In this document: positions 1 to 9,502 of the stretch, piece after piece
Layout: each line of letters begins with the position of its first letter
Position numbering within the stretch: position 1 is the stretch's first letter
Source of the DNA: Gracilaria vermiculophylla
Lineage: Eukaryota; Rhodophyta; Florideophyceae; Gracilariales; Gracilariaceae
DNA: 35,587 nucleotides
Assembly (NCBI GenBank): GCA_019155205.2
Contig: JAHNZQ020000227.1
Location: forward strand, 761,697 to 797,283
Reading direction: 5' to 3'
Made by a program: the position numbers and the translations under genes
Notes under the pieces: model-generated
What the model was told of the DNA's origin: nothing
Databases searched by the model: none
The model's input: only the letters and a program-made list of their open reading frames with translations

Positions 1-53
1 TCTCCTTTAGGGTTGTGCTTGCTAACCTTAAGGAGTCGCCGTTACGGCTCTAG

Positions 54-1313
54 AAAGGAAGTGTCGTCGGACTGGCACTACCCGCCCCTGCAGGACTGGC
101 TCATCTTCCACGAGCGGAGGACCTTGTGGACCGCAATACTATTGCCACTGTGGAGACGGAAGCGACTTCAACGGCTCCAGAGGAAGAGAATCCTGCCACC
201 TGGCAGGAAAAACTCCAAATTGGAGATGATTTCGAAGGGTATCGCCACAGGATAGTGGAGATGCTATCCGCCTTCGAGGAGATGTGGTATGGTTGCCTGG
301 GTCAGGTCAGCCTGGCCAAGCACAGGATCCAGCTCACACCAGATGCTAAGCCGGTACATCAACTCCCGAAGAGGGCCCGACCCCACGCACGCTACTTTGA
401 ACGCGATGAGGTTCACAGGATGCTGCAGAAGGGCGTAATAGAGCCTTCCAATTCCGAATGGGCCTCCGCGGTGGTGTTTGTCAAAAAGAAAGATGGCTCC
501 CTAAGGTTCTGTATTGACCACAGGCGCCTTAACGAGGTGACGGTACGCGATTCGTACCCGATACACCGGATGGATGAATGTATCGACTCCTTAGGCGATG
601 CGTCCGTTTTCTCCACGCTGGATGCCAATAGTGGCTACTGGCAGATTGAGATGGACGACTCCGATAAGGATAAGACAACGTTCACCTCCTACTGTGGGAT
701 ATTCAGATTTCTAAGGATGCCATTTGGATTGAAGAATGCACCCGCTACGTTCCAACGTGTGGTGGACATTATCCTGTCAAAGGTGAAATGGCAGTACGCC
801 TTGGTGTATATCGATGACGTTATCATATACTCCCGCAGCGTGGAGGAGCACTTTATTCATGTGAATCACGTGCTCCAACTCTTAAAGGATGCTGGTCTCA
901 CCTTAAAGCTGGAGAAAAGTTTCTTTTTGAAGTCATCGGTGGACTACCTGGGGCACGTTGTGCTTTTAGGCCGCCTAAAGGTTTCTAGGAAAACTCAGGA
1001 CGCCAGGAAGGAAGCTCGCCCCCCCACAAACCAGACGGAGCTCCGCTCCTTCCTTGGGTTGTGTAACGTCTTCCGGAGGTTTGTACCTAATTTCTCCCGT
1101 ATAGCGGCGCCGTTAAATCGCCTCTTGGAGAAGGGCAAGGCGACGCAAATGGCTCTCCTGACGGATGAGGAGTTTGAAGCCTTCGACACCTTGAAGAGGA
1201 GACTAATAGAACCACCAATCTTGGTGCTTCCGAAGCGGCACGGCCGAATGGTGCTGGACACCGACGCCTGCAAATACCAGGTTGGATGTGCCCTGCTACA
1301 GGAACAACCTTAA
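54..1313 (+). pseudogene. pol: Retrotransposon pol fragment: reverse transcriptase
   Basis: This segment encodes the linker and reverse transcriptase of the pol polyprotein. Landmarks in order: VVFVKKKDGSLRFCIDHRRLN (shortened here to KKKDGSLRFCIDHRRLN) near 480-530, STLDANSGYWQIEM near 612-655, FGLKNAPATFQ near 722-755, and the catalytic YIDD box near 808-819. The thumb-like region LRSFLGLCNVFRRFVPNFS lies near 1042-1100. The frame is open from a TAG at 51-53 to a TAA at 1311-1313; both are in frame with coding-like sequence on each side (LANLKESPLRL before the TAG, KGSVVGLALPAP after it), so both read as nonsense mutations in one long pol. No ATG marks a natural start, as expected for an internal part of a polyprotein. 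Confidence 0.92.
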
Positions 1314-1910
1314 GGTGGATTTCAACCCATCGGGTACTGGAGTCGCAGCCTCACCCCTACGGAACGGAATTATTACACTTCGGAGCGCGAGTGTCTCGCC
1401 ATCGTGTGGGCGGTTTTGCTTTTACGCCCATACCTGGAAGGCCTGCGCTTCACCTTGAGGACGGACCACGCACCACTGAAGTGGATACTGTCCTTGACGG
1501 ATGCTTCCGGTCGCCTGAAAAGGTGGAGGTTACGCCTTCTGGAGTTCGAGTTTGACATCCTCCACCGTCCTGGCATAAAACATCAGACCGCGGATGCGCT
1601 GTCGCAAATCTCTACCGATGGGGAAGATAAAACACCTTTGGAGGACAGCATCCCGTGTCTGATCATCCAGAACGCCGACGGGAAAGAAGGATCCGATGGA
1701 GAATGTTTGGAATGCTGTGAACCTGGAGGAAAATACAGTGGACTCCCTGAGGTGATGGCTCTTGTTAAGGAGGAGAAAGAAGTCCTCCCCATTACCGTAG
1801 AGGTGTTCCTGAAGGAGCAGAGTACGGATGCGTACTGCAAGGAGTGCCTCGCCACTGTGGGGAGTATGACATCATCGTTTGATGTCGACCGTGACGGCGT
1901 GCTTGTACGC
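1314..1910 (+). pseudogene. pol: Retrotransposon pol fragment: RNase H and linker to integrase
   Basis: This continues in the same frame after the TAA at 1311-1313. The RNase H domain begins before the stop with VLDTDACKYQVGCALLQ (first catalytic Asp) and goes on with PIGYWSRSLTPTERNYY, SERECLAIVWA (catalytic Glu) and LRTDHAPLKWI (catalytic Asp). The final part, HRPGIKHQTADALSQI near 1563-1610, is the usual end of the Ty3/gypsy RNase H, where most elements have ADALSR. Downstream is an acidic linker towards integrase. The reading frame is lost near 1903-1920, where similarity moves from one frame to the next, consistent with a one-base insertion or two-base deletion. Confidence 0.88.
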
Positions 1911-3240
1911 CGCGCCCTCTCTGGATGGATCGCTCCAAAAGGTGGTGCCGACGAAGTCACGGGCGAGAGTGTTGTACCTCTCGCACTATCCGCACCTCGC
2001 CGGCCACCCCGGTGGATCTCGAATGTATTTCACTATGCGGAGGGAGTTCTATTGGCCGAAAATGGCCAACGACGCCTTCCAGACTGTGACGGACTGCTAT
2101 TTCTGCGCCGCCGCTAGGGGAAGTATACGGAAACACCGGACGCCGCTCACGCTGCTCCCACCTTCAGGACCGTTGGAGTTTGTGGCCATGGACATCTTGG
2201 GTCCTCTCCCCAAGACGAAGCGAGGGCATTGATTTATCCTCGTGATCACGGATCGCTTTTCCAAGATCACGCGTTCCATTCCCTTTCGGAGCACTACGGC
2301 AGCAGTAATTGCCGACTCCTTTCTGGAGCATTGGGTTTATCCCTACGGGATACCGTTGTACCTCCTTACGGACAATGGACCCCAGTTCGCGGCGAAACTC
2401 TTCAGCGCCGTTTCCGGAATGCTGGGGATGAAGCAGTTGTTTACAACCGCCTATCACCACCAGACGAACGGCCAGGCGGAAAGTTTCAATAAAACTATCG
2501 CCTCGAGGCTGAAGCACTACGTCGCAGACCACCAGAAGGATTGGGACGCATATGTGGGACCCCTCACGTATGCATACAACCTACAGGTGCACCGCTCCAC
2601 GGGGACTGCCCCTTTCAATTTGGTGCTCTCGCGCATTCCGCCAAGTGCTGTCATCGTGGCACGCGCCACGGCACATCCGGCGGATGGGCCACAGACTCCA
2701 ACAGCGGCGCAAGCCAAACGCTCTACCCTAAGGCGATATGAGAACGCACTCTCCCTCGCGAAAGAGAGACTCAACGCCTCGCAGAGGAGATACAAACAGG
2801 ACTTCGACCGAAAGGTTATGGAAGGTACTCACCTGAAGAAAGGCGACGAGGTGTTCCTCGGTAAACCCGAGGGGAACCCCGATGAACCGCCGGACTCCAC
2901 GCGCAAGTTAGCGCCGACCACCCCAGGGCCCTTCAAAGTCCTGGCCACCTACACGGATACTGTCGCCATTGAGGTGGACGGGCTTAGGGATGTCGTCTCC
3001 CGTGATAGAGTGACGAAAGTCCCAACGCCCAGCCTTCTAGGAATGCCCACCACCCCACCTCATAGACAACGCGCGGAGATTTCTCAGTCGACCACCTCAG
3101 GCGCGACGACACCACGGGATACTGGGAACCGAATCACCGCTCTCGGTGAACCAATTTTGGAGGCTTCCGATGCCATCCTGACCCCTGAAGGTGACATCCC
3201 CTACGCGGTGGACCATATCGTATCGCATCGACAACGCCCT
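1911..3240 (+). pseudogene. pol: Retrotransposon pol fragment: integrase with GPY/F-like region
   Basis: The integrase is read in the frame that opens at about 1911 (SLDGSLQKVVP). The HHCC zinc domain shows LSHYPHLAGHPGG and FYWPKM followed by CYFC (about 1975-2108). The catalytic core has the first Asp in FVAMDILGPLPKTKRG, the second in LTDNGPQFAAKLF and the Glu in HHQTNGQAESFNKTI, so the D,D,E triad is intact. A TGA at 2230-2232 interrupts the core between KRGH and FILVITDRFSK, where homologues are uninterrupted. C-terminal to the core, LAPTTPGPFKVLATY near 2905-2955 resembles the GPY/F module. The frame reaches a further in-frame TGA at 3241-3243, after which a chromodomain continues. Confidence 0.9.
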
Positions 3241-3375
3241 TGAGGAGTACTGTACCGCGTCCGCTGGTACGGGTACACCTCGAAGGACGACACGGAAGAA
3301 CCTCCGGAACATATCTCGGAGAACTTTCTGCGGCGATACCACGCCAATCTGGTGCGGAAACGCCTCTCCATATAG
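3187..3375 (+). pseudogene. Chromodomain at the C-terminus of the retrotransposon integrase, split by an in-frame TGA
   Basis: Before the TGA at 3241-3243 the frame reads YAVDHIVSHRQRP. After it, in the same frame, comes GVLYRVRWYGYTSKDDTEEP followed by PEHISENFLRRYH, ending at a TAG at 3373-3375. This is the chromodomain layout: an aromatic plus V-x-x-I start, Y-x-V-x-W-x-G-Y in the middle, and an E-P / N-F-L end. In chromoviruses this module sits at the end of integrase and guides insertion to particular chromatin. The middle sequence normally carries a Trp-Glu-Pro step that is here EEPPE, so the third aromatic cage residue may be missing. The identification is by motif only. Confidence 0.78.
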
Positions 3376-3617
3376 GCGCTTCCGTTTAGAAAAGGGGGAG
3401 GGGGCCCCAAAACGGAGATGTTCTTCGTCCTCGCCGTCTATCCCCCACCTGGAGTTATCTTTTTCGCCTCCAGGATGCTGTGCTCGCTTTTTCGCATGCT
3501 CCTACGGCGGCACTTTGTGTCGTTGAGCTCGCGGGCACGGCCTATGCATGTTTGAACTGCTATTCGTGGAGTTTCTGCTCCATCCGAAGGATCGTTTATT
3601 GGTCTGGGTCCTATCCC

Positions 3618-5705
3618 CTATAGGTCACCGAACCGCGTTGAATACTCCGCTTCGAGGCGCGCTTTTGCTGTGAGCGCTTGGCTATCAAAGAACTCCGACA
3701 GGTTTTCCTTGAGGGCCGCCATCGAGGCTCGGTCTGTCCGGGCCTTATGGAGCTCTAAGACCCAAGCACGCGCCTCGCGCAGAGCCTCCACAGGAGAAGC
3801 CGGAGCAGTACGGTCGGTCACGAGGCACGCCTGCACCAACTCCTGGAAGGCAGCCTCCAGAGCCCCAGAGGAGACTCCTCCCGACGGTGCACCCGATGAG
3901 GCTACCTCCGTTGACGGCGCAACAACCGCCACGTAGGGAGCTGCAGACGGCAGACCAGCCAAGGAAAGAGCTCCCCGACGGGATTCCGCGGGCTCCGCAG
4001 TGGAGGACGGCAATTCCAAGGGCGGAGTGGGTGACGCCGGAGGGGACGGTGGTGAGGGAACTGGAACGCTCCGCAGGCGAGGCTGAGCACTCGGCGCAGG
4101 GACGCTCCGCAATCGGGGTTGCACCACTGGGGCCGAACGTACCGGGACGGGAGTAATCTCGTCTTCTTCCATTGGAGACACGGCAGCGACCACTGCGGGA
4201 GCACTCGGCTCCGCGGCGGACCGCGGAGTTATCACCTCAGGAAGGGCGCCCATATCCTGGGACGGAGCCGGTAACCGACGTGGCGCATCAAACGCCAGGC
4301 TCTCCATCAAAGGGTCGTAGTCGGGTACCCGACGCCGTGGCACCTGAGAAACCCGAGATGTCGACAGACGGGGAAAGGCAGGGTATGCGTGCCCGTCATC
4401 GTCTCCGTTCGGACTCCTCACAATGGGGTGAAACTTGTCCTCGCCGTAGTCGTACCAGAGGAAACCCGGTGTGTCATTCCACGCCACCTGGAGGTTGTAA
4501 TCCAACAGCGTCTCCGCTTCGGACTCGCTCCATGCGGTGCCCTTAACCAGGTTTTGGATACCGAAGGAGCGCAGGACTCGTATGATGGACGCCGACAAGG
4601 GGAGCAACCGCCCGGCGGTGGGCTGATACGAAGAGTCCCAGTAGAGGCGGCCGTCGGGGCATCGGGTATAGGAAGTCACGCCTTCTTCTGCCGCTTGGAG
4701 GTACGCCATCAGGGTGCCGACTGCTAACTCCGTCGAAGCGACCAACATGATGAACCGCCCTAGGGAGTCATGTGGATCCAGAACCTCAGAGGTGTGATAC
4801 GCGAAGGTTATGGGAGCCGCCACGCAGAGATGCGGGGAAACCCGATGGTCCCTCCAGGAGTCGTTCACCTTCAGGTAGTACTTTGGACGTTTCCCGGAGG
4901 GCATATCTTGGAGTTCCGTGTTATGCCACCTATAGAAGTACCCGAATGCGGTGCGTACGCGAGTTTTGTCCGCGAGGTGCGTCCCTCATCGATTCCGATT
5001 GAGCCAGTACAGGCGGTCGTATGGGGGATCGAAGGGTAGCACTGCAAGGGCGGAGCGTCCATCGGCAAGGCTTCCCGCTCGCCCCGCTCGCTGGTGCGAG
5101 CTCTTCCTATGGAGCAAGACTTGGAGTCGCGCCTGGATCTCCCGTTCTTCGGCGCATCTCAGATAAGGAGTATCGCAGTGTCCGACCGTGGTCGGAGCAT
5201 TGTCACCATGGACTGGAGTGTGGAGCCAATGGGCGCGGCACGCATCGACACAGTTCCGCTTCTGGTCGTTCCACGCACTCTCCGGGACGGCGCGGAATCG
5301 CATCGCCTGCAGGTACGGCCCAAAGTGGTGAATGTAATCCTCCACTGGACACGGCAGACTCACGCGCCTATCATGGAACGGGACGAACACCTGCGTGGCA
5401 CGATGATCAAAATGTTCTCCGGGACGGAACGGTCCTCCTGTCGAGGTGTGATACATTTCAGGATTGGAAGGGGATGTCGGCGCCGGAGTAGGAGAGGACA
5501 TTCTGAAGGTGTACGAAGCAGGGTGAATGGCGACCGAACGCGTGGTCGCACCTGAGGAGAGAGACCTGACACCGCTCGGGGATCGCTTAGACGCTATATG
5601 CACCACCGCGGAGGGAGCCGTATCGAGCCGCCATCGTGGAATCCGAGGCGAAGCCGGGAGGGCATCGGGCGAGTTATGGAGCACCATCGTGGGGCGCCCG
5701 CTCAT
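3618..5705 (-). pseudogene. Long antisense frame between pol and 3' LTR, split by one in-frame TGA
   Basis: On the strand opposite to pol, a reading frame runs from an ATG at 5705 to a TAG at 3618. It is interrupted only by a TGA at 4988-4986: about 239 codons before it and 455 after it, all in one frame. If the downstream part starts independently, its ATG is at 4904. The N-terminal part is basic and Ser/Pro-rich, then a more folded-looking region carries HDRRVSLPCPVEDYIHHFGPY and, just past the TGA, TAFGYFYRWHNTELQ. A Pro/Ser/Ala-rich hinge with a duplicated QPRLRSVP unit comes next, and the C-terminus is helical and charged. I recognise no family, zinc knuckle or transposase motif. It lies tail-to-tail with pol, like the antisense gene (gene 23) known between pol and LTR in plant Grande elements. 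Function unknown; a second nested element is an alternative. Confidence 0.6.
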
Positions 5706-5744
5706 ATCCAACGGAGAAGGACGGAGGTGCGGACGAGAAACTTA

Positions 5745-6204
5745 TGAATCCGGCGCCTTCACGGAGTTAGGATGAGCGGACGCGAAAAAGCGGGTGTTGC
5801 CAAAAGGAGTAACCTCGGGGGAGTCAGAGTGGCTAACGCCTCCAGGGGATCGGTATCCTCGCGGGGCTGACCCGCGCTCCGTCCACGGAAGTTTCGCGCT
5901 TGCACCGCGCGCGGTACGCCGGAGGATGCGGACACTCGCGCTGCCGACTGGCGCAGCAGCACCGAAGGGTGACACCAAGAAGGAGCGGATGCAGCCGGGT
6001 GAAGAAGGAGCAGATCCCACGAACGCTGCAAGGAGTGAAACGCGAGCCCGCGGCCACACGCCGCGCGGGAGTACGGAGAAGAGAAGGAACGCCTGAAGGA
6101 GAGAGCGGGCGAACCGCCGGACGCCGCACGTGCCGCAACACCGATTGGAGCCACCCCAGGGATCAAGAAAGCGGAAGATGCACCTCGAGGACGTGGTGCA
6201 ATTC
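5745..6204. other. Retrotransposon untranslated stretch before the 3' LTR
   Basis: GC-rich sequence between the start of the antisense frame and the polypurine tract. Short open frames occur on both strands, but none has a recognisable protein or a convincing ATG-started length. Because it lies immediately upstream of the antisense frame, it is where a promoter for that frame would be expected; I see no clear TATA box on that strand. Confidence 0.5.
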
Positions 6205-6215
6205 AGGAAAGGAGG
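6205..6215 (+). other. Polypurine tract of the retrotransposon
   Basis: An 11-base run of purines, AGGAAAGGAGG, two bases before the TGTAGTAC that starts the LTR. A purine run directly before the 3' LTR primes plus-strand DNA synthesis in LTR retrotransposons. Its placement fixes the element's orientation as + and marks the LTR as the 3' one. Confidence 0.8.
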
Positions 6216-6263
6216 TATGTAGTACAGTGGCTCCTACGGAAATAAGGTGGTTTGGCCTTAAGG

Positions 6264-6270
6264 TATAATA
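6264..6270 (+). promoter_or_regulatory. TATA-like box in the LTR
   Basis: TATAATA lies about 47 bases into the LTR, where a U3 promoter could sit. A second AT-rich block is at about 6358-6385. The call is on sequence resemblance only. Confidence 0.3.
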
Positions 6271-6611
6271 TTTCTAAGGAGGGCTCGTATTTTATTAGCT
6301 GGGCCACGTGGTGCATAATCTCGCCCGCGTGCGCTACAGTATCCTTGAGGAACGGTAGAAATATTATTTATTTTAGTTAATTTAGGCAGGTAATTAGTAC
6401 AGTAGCGAGACCTGCCGAGGCGGGCTCCCGGCTTGATACTTAATCTGCCGGTTGAGCTCCACGTCTGGGGAAGTGAAGAGAAGCACCCTTGAGTCTTCTT
6501 CTACTTTTCCGGTTGGAGTCTCTTGTCTATCTACGCAGGTTTCTAAGCCGCCGATCCTCAGGTCGCATCATAGCAGCGCCTGTAGGAGCATTGTCCGCCC
6601 AGTGAACCTCC

Positions 6612-6928
6612 CCCTCCGCTTGGTGTTTGCGGATCCCTTTCAGAATTCCCCCGACTCGCGACAACGGATAACGGAGACCACTTTTAGGAATACGCGCCTT
6701 TGGAGTCACCTAAAAATCCTAACGGACGTTGTGCTGTACTACTTCGACAGGAGGGCTGACAGTACCACACCCTCCGCTTGGTGTTTGCGGATCCCCTTTA
6801 AGAAATCCCACGGCTCGCAACAGCAGATACTGGAGAACACTTTGAGGAACACGCACCTTTGGAGTCAACAAAAACTCCTAACGGACGTTCTGCTCTACTA
6901 CCTCGAAAGGAGAGCTGTCAGTACCACA
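6612..6928 (+). repeat. Diverged tandem duplication of about 158 bp at the 3' end of the LTR
   Basis: Unit 1 is 6612-6769 and unit 2 is 6770-6928. Both start CCCTCCGCTTGGTGTTTGCG, share blocks such as CCTAACGGACGTT, and both end GTCAGTACCACA or GACAGTACCACA. By eye they differ at roughly one base in five, so the duplication is old or has evolved freely. It duplicates the LTR terminus itself. Confidence 0.85.
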
Positions 6929-8305
6929 ATTATGAAACATTTTTGAACAGCCAAAGTAGTGCTTTAGTTCTAATGACAGAATACTTTAAATGGAAGGGAT
7001 TTGTTCCCCAAAACGTAATTTTAATGAATGATTGGCTTAGAATTGTTTATGTTTGCCATATAAAAGTTTTAGTATATATTACCGCTGGTTTAAAATCTCA
7101 AGAAGAAAATAGTATTTAAAATCGACGACAATGCAAAACTCTGATTATATGTTGAACTACTTTACTCAAGAAATACACCTTTCTGAAAAAAATTTATTGC
7201 TGAATGATGGCTGTCATCACCAAAAAGGCAATTTTCAATCTAATCGTTATTCGCGGAATATTTTTCTGCAAGATATAGAATTGCAAGCACTACATATGAG
7301 AAAGAACTTAAAAATGGTCTTTTCTTAATAGATAAGGTGGAAAACTCTCAGTATTAAGATGTGATGCTTTTCATGTGTTAAAGAAAGGCTTTGGTATTTA
7401 GCAGCATGTGATTGTTTTTAAAGTTGTTTTTTAAATGTTTTCTTGCCATTACATTTTTAATATAATGTAGAAAAATGACAACATTTTATGCTACTCTGTG
7501 GTGCGGGATACGGGTCAATATATGTAATATAATGCTTTTTTTTGGATTTGAAAGGAGGGAAAGCTCTTAAATAAGCAAAACGTTAAACATTGAAATAGGA
7601 ATATTAAAAGCTTTACGTCGTAAAGAAGATGTATTAAAAAGTGATATATCTGTGATGTGTGTAAAAGTGTTGGCTATAATTTCTGTGCTATATCAAGTTT
7701 AATGCTTTGTAGTACATTATTTTGTTTATTCAAGTTTAGAAATATCTTCGTTCTTCGAATTTCGGTGTACAGAGTATCAGTTTGGCTTTGCTTAGTGCTT
7801 TGCTTTACGAAGAACTTTAATTTTCTGCTACGTTTGTTTTTCTACCTCGCAAGTAGAGTGGCAGGGAATTAGGAGATTGAAAATTTTCGTTTCCAATTTC
7901 TTGATTCATAGAGTGATACAATGGCCCAAACCCTCAAGGTGTGGCCGGCGGACGAAGCTCCACGTGTGTGCACCGAAGGCTTGGGTAAAAAAATCCATCT
8001 TCTCGATTGGTGGTGACCTCCATTTGTGTTTGTTAACGAACTGTAACGCAGCTTTGAAGGTAATTTAGCGCCATCCATTTCATCGCACGGTCACACCGGC
8101 CAGTCATCCTCCTCGAACCAACGATCTTGCCTTCACATCCACGGACAACTGGATTAAGAGTAGTGGCTCTCGTGTGAGGTGCGTTGAATAACGTCTTCGT
8201 TCGGTTCGAATTCGTTAGTACAACTCTGCCGTTTTGTAACACGCATACCGTTCGAGTTCGCAAGTCCAAGCTCACCGCTTTGCCTAAATTTGACATTATT
8301 CCGAT
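6929..8305. other. AT-rich intergenic stretch, no convincing gene
   Basis: From 6929 to about 7870 the sequence is strongly AT-rich (about two-thirds A+T by eye), unlike the neighbouring regions of about half G+C. Small frames such as 7131-7328 (65 codons) have no recognisable motif. From about 7900 to 8305 the composition returns to normal; this part probably holds the promoter and leader of the phosphoglycolate phosphatase gene. Confidence 0.6.
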
Positions 8306-9364
8306 ATGGCGTTTGTTTCGGTTTTCACAAAGACTTGTACATTTGATCAGACGAGCAAGCTCATTGTCTCAAAGCGTCAAGGTGTCCAATCCCTAAAAAA
8401 CACTAGAAGAAGCGTGATTCGCGGTCAACCGCAAATGACTTTGGCCCCAGATATGGCTTCTGCAACACATGTCAACAAGCTAACGAGTCCTTCCGAATTA
8501 CTTTCGAAAACAAGTATTTTCATTTTTGATTGTGATGGTGTTATATGGCGTGGCGATTCTGTTATTGACAGAGTTCCAGAAGTGTTGGACTATGTACGGT
8601 CGCTTGGGAAGCAAGTGTTTTTCGTTACGAATAATTCCACCAAGAGCCGTGCTGGATATCTAAAGAAATTTACGAAACTCGGCTTGGATGCGCAAGCGGA
8701 AGAGATATTTTCGTCAAGCTTCGCGGCGGCGGCCTACCTGGAGCAGACAGGGTTCAAGGCCACTGGGAAGAAGGTGTACGTGATTGGTGAGGTGGGTATT
8801 CCCGAGGAACTGGAACTCATTGGTGTTCCGTACATCGGTGGGCCAGCTGACGCCGAAAAGCAACCGAACATGGCTGCTGGAGGTCGATTGGAGCATGATC
8901 ATGACGTGGGTGCTGTCATTGTTGGATTTGATCGCCACATCAACTACTATAAGATCCAATACGCTCAGCTTTGCATCAACGAGAATCCAGGATGCAAGTT
9001 TATTGCCACCAACTTGGATGCCGTCACCCACTTGACAGATGCTCAGGAATGGGCCGGAAATGGATCTATGGTCGGTGCTATCAAAGGTTGCACAGGCAAG
9101 GAACCAATCCTGGTCGGCAAGCCGTCTTCGCTAATGATTGATTACATAGTCTCAAAGTATGGAATATCACGTGACGAGATATGCATGGTGGGCGACCGAC
9201 TTGATACCGATGTCTTGTTTGGAAAGGACAACGGGTTATCCAGCGTCTTAACTCTTTCTGGCGTTACAACCGAAGAGAAACTTTTATCATCCAGCAACAA
9301 CATCATACCAGACTATTATGTTAATAGTATAGCAGACTTCTTACCGAAACCTGAATTCAACTGA
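8306..9364 (+). CDS. PGLP1: Phosphoglycolate phosphatase, plastid-targeted (HAD superfamily)
   Basis: Dephosphorylates 2-phosphoglycolate, the first step of photorespiration, normally in the plastid stroma. The 352-residue protein has a basic, acid-poor N-terminal extension of about 60 residues, a likely transit peptide. The four HAD motifs follow. Motif I is FIFDCDGVIWRG with nucleophile D75 and acid/base D77. Motif II is FVTNNSTKSR near 106-115, motif III is the Lys in GKPSS (K272), and motif IV is MVGDRLDTD with D297 and D300. The DCDGVIW box and the C2-type cap between motifs II and III match the plant and algal PGLP / yeast PHO13 (p-nitrophenyl phosphatase) family. A cytosolic PGP paralogue is possible but the extension argues against it. 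The ATG at 8306 is the first in frame. It converges on the membrane protein gene to its right. Confidence 0.93.
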   Translation: MAFVSVFTKTCTFDQTSKLIVSKRQGVQSLKNTRRSVIRGQPQMTLAPDMASATHVNKLTSPSELLSKTSIFIFDCDGVIWRGDSVIDRVPEVLDYVRSLGKQVFFVTNNSTKSRAGYLKKFTKLGLDAQAEEIFSSSFAAAAYLEQTGFKATGKKVYVIGEVGIPEELELIGVPYIGGPADAEKQPNMAAGGRLEHDHDVGAVIVGFDRHINYYKIQYAQLCINENPGCKFIATNLDAVTHLTDAQEWAGNGSMVGAIKGCTGKEPILVGKPSSLMIDYIVSKYGISRDEICMVGDRLDTDVLFGKDNGLSSVLTLSGVTTEEKLLSSSNNIIPDYYVNSIADFLPKPEFN

Positions 9365-9502
9365 GATCAATTTTATCATTATGATCTACGTGTACAAATG
9401 TTATTAAGCATACCAAGGGTACTACACAAACCATTTTTGGGACATAGTAAAGCTGAATCTAGCGAACCGAAATGGGAAGGGTGTATGATGCTGCATTCGT
9501 AG

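Larger units (their letters stand above)
1..6928 (+). mobile_element. Ty3/gypsy chromovirus-type LTR retrotransposon, 3' part, degenerate
   Basis: The pol domain order is reverse transcriptase, RNase H, integrase and C-terminal chromodomain, which is the Ty3/gypsy (Metaviridae) order of the chromovirus branch. Pol is followed by 2.8 kb holding a long opposite-strand frame, then a polypurine tract and an LTR that starts TGTAGTAC and ends GTACCACA. The 5' LTR, primer-binding site, gag and most of the protease are left of the window, so the full length and target-site duplication cannot be seen. Pol contains four in-frame stops and one frameshift, so this copy cannot make its own polyprotein. 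Base composition drops sharply to AT-rich right after 6928, which fits an element boundary there. Confidence 0.93.
6218..6928 (+). repeat. 3' LTR of the retrotransposon, 711 bp
   Basis: It begins TGTAGTAC and ends GTACCACA, an imperfect terminal inverted repeat (7 of 8) with the standard TG...CA ends. A polypurine tract precedes it, and AT-rich sequence of different character follows. The end was set at the second of two GTACCACA copies (6762-6769 and 6921-6928); if the first is used, the LTR would be 552 bp. The matching 5' LTR is outside the window, so the ends are not confirmed by comparison. Confidence 0.75.

Noticed and set aside
995..1273. - strand frame inside reverse transcriptase
   Set aside because: It is the reverse complement of a conserved coding region and shows no protein features of its own.
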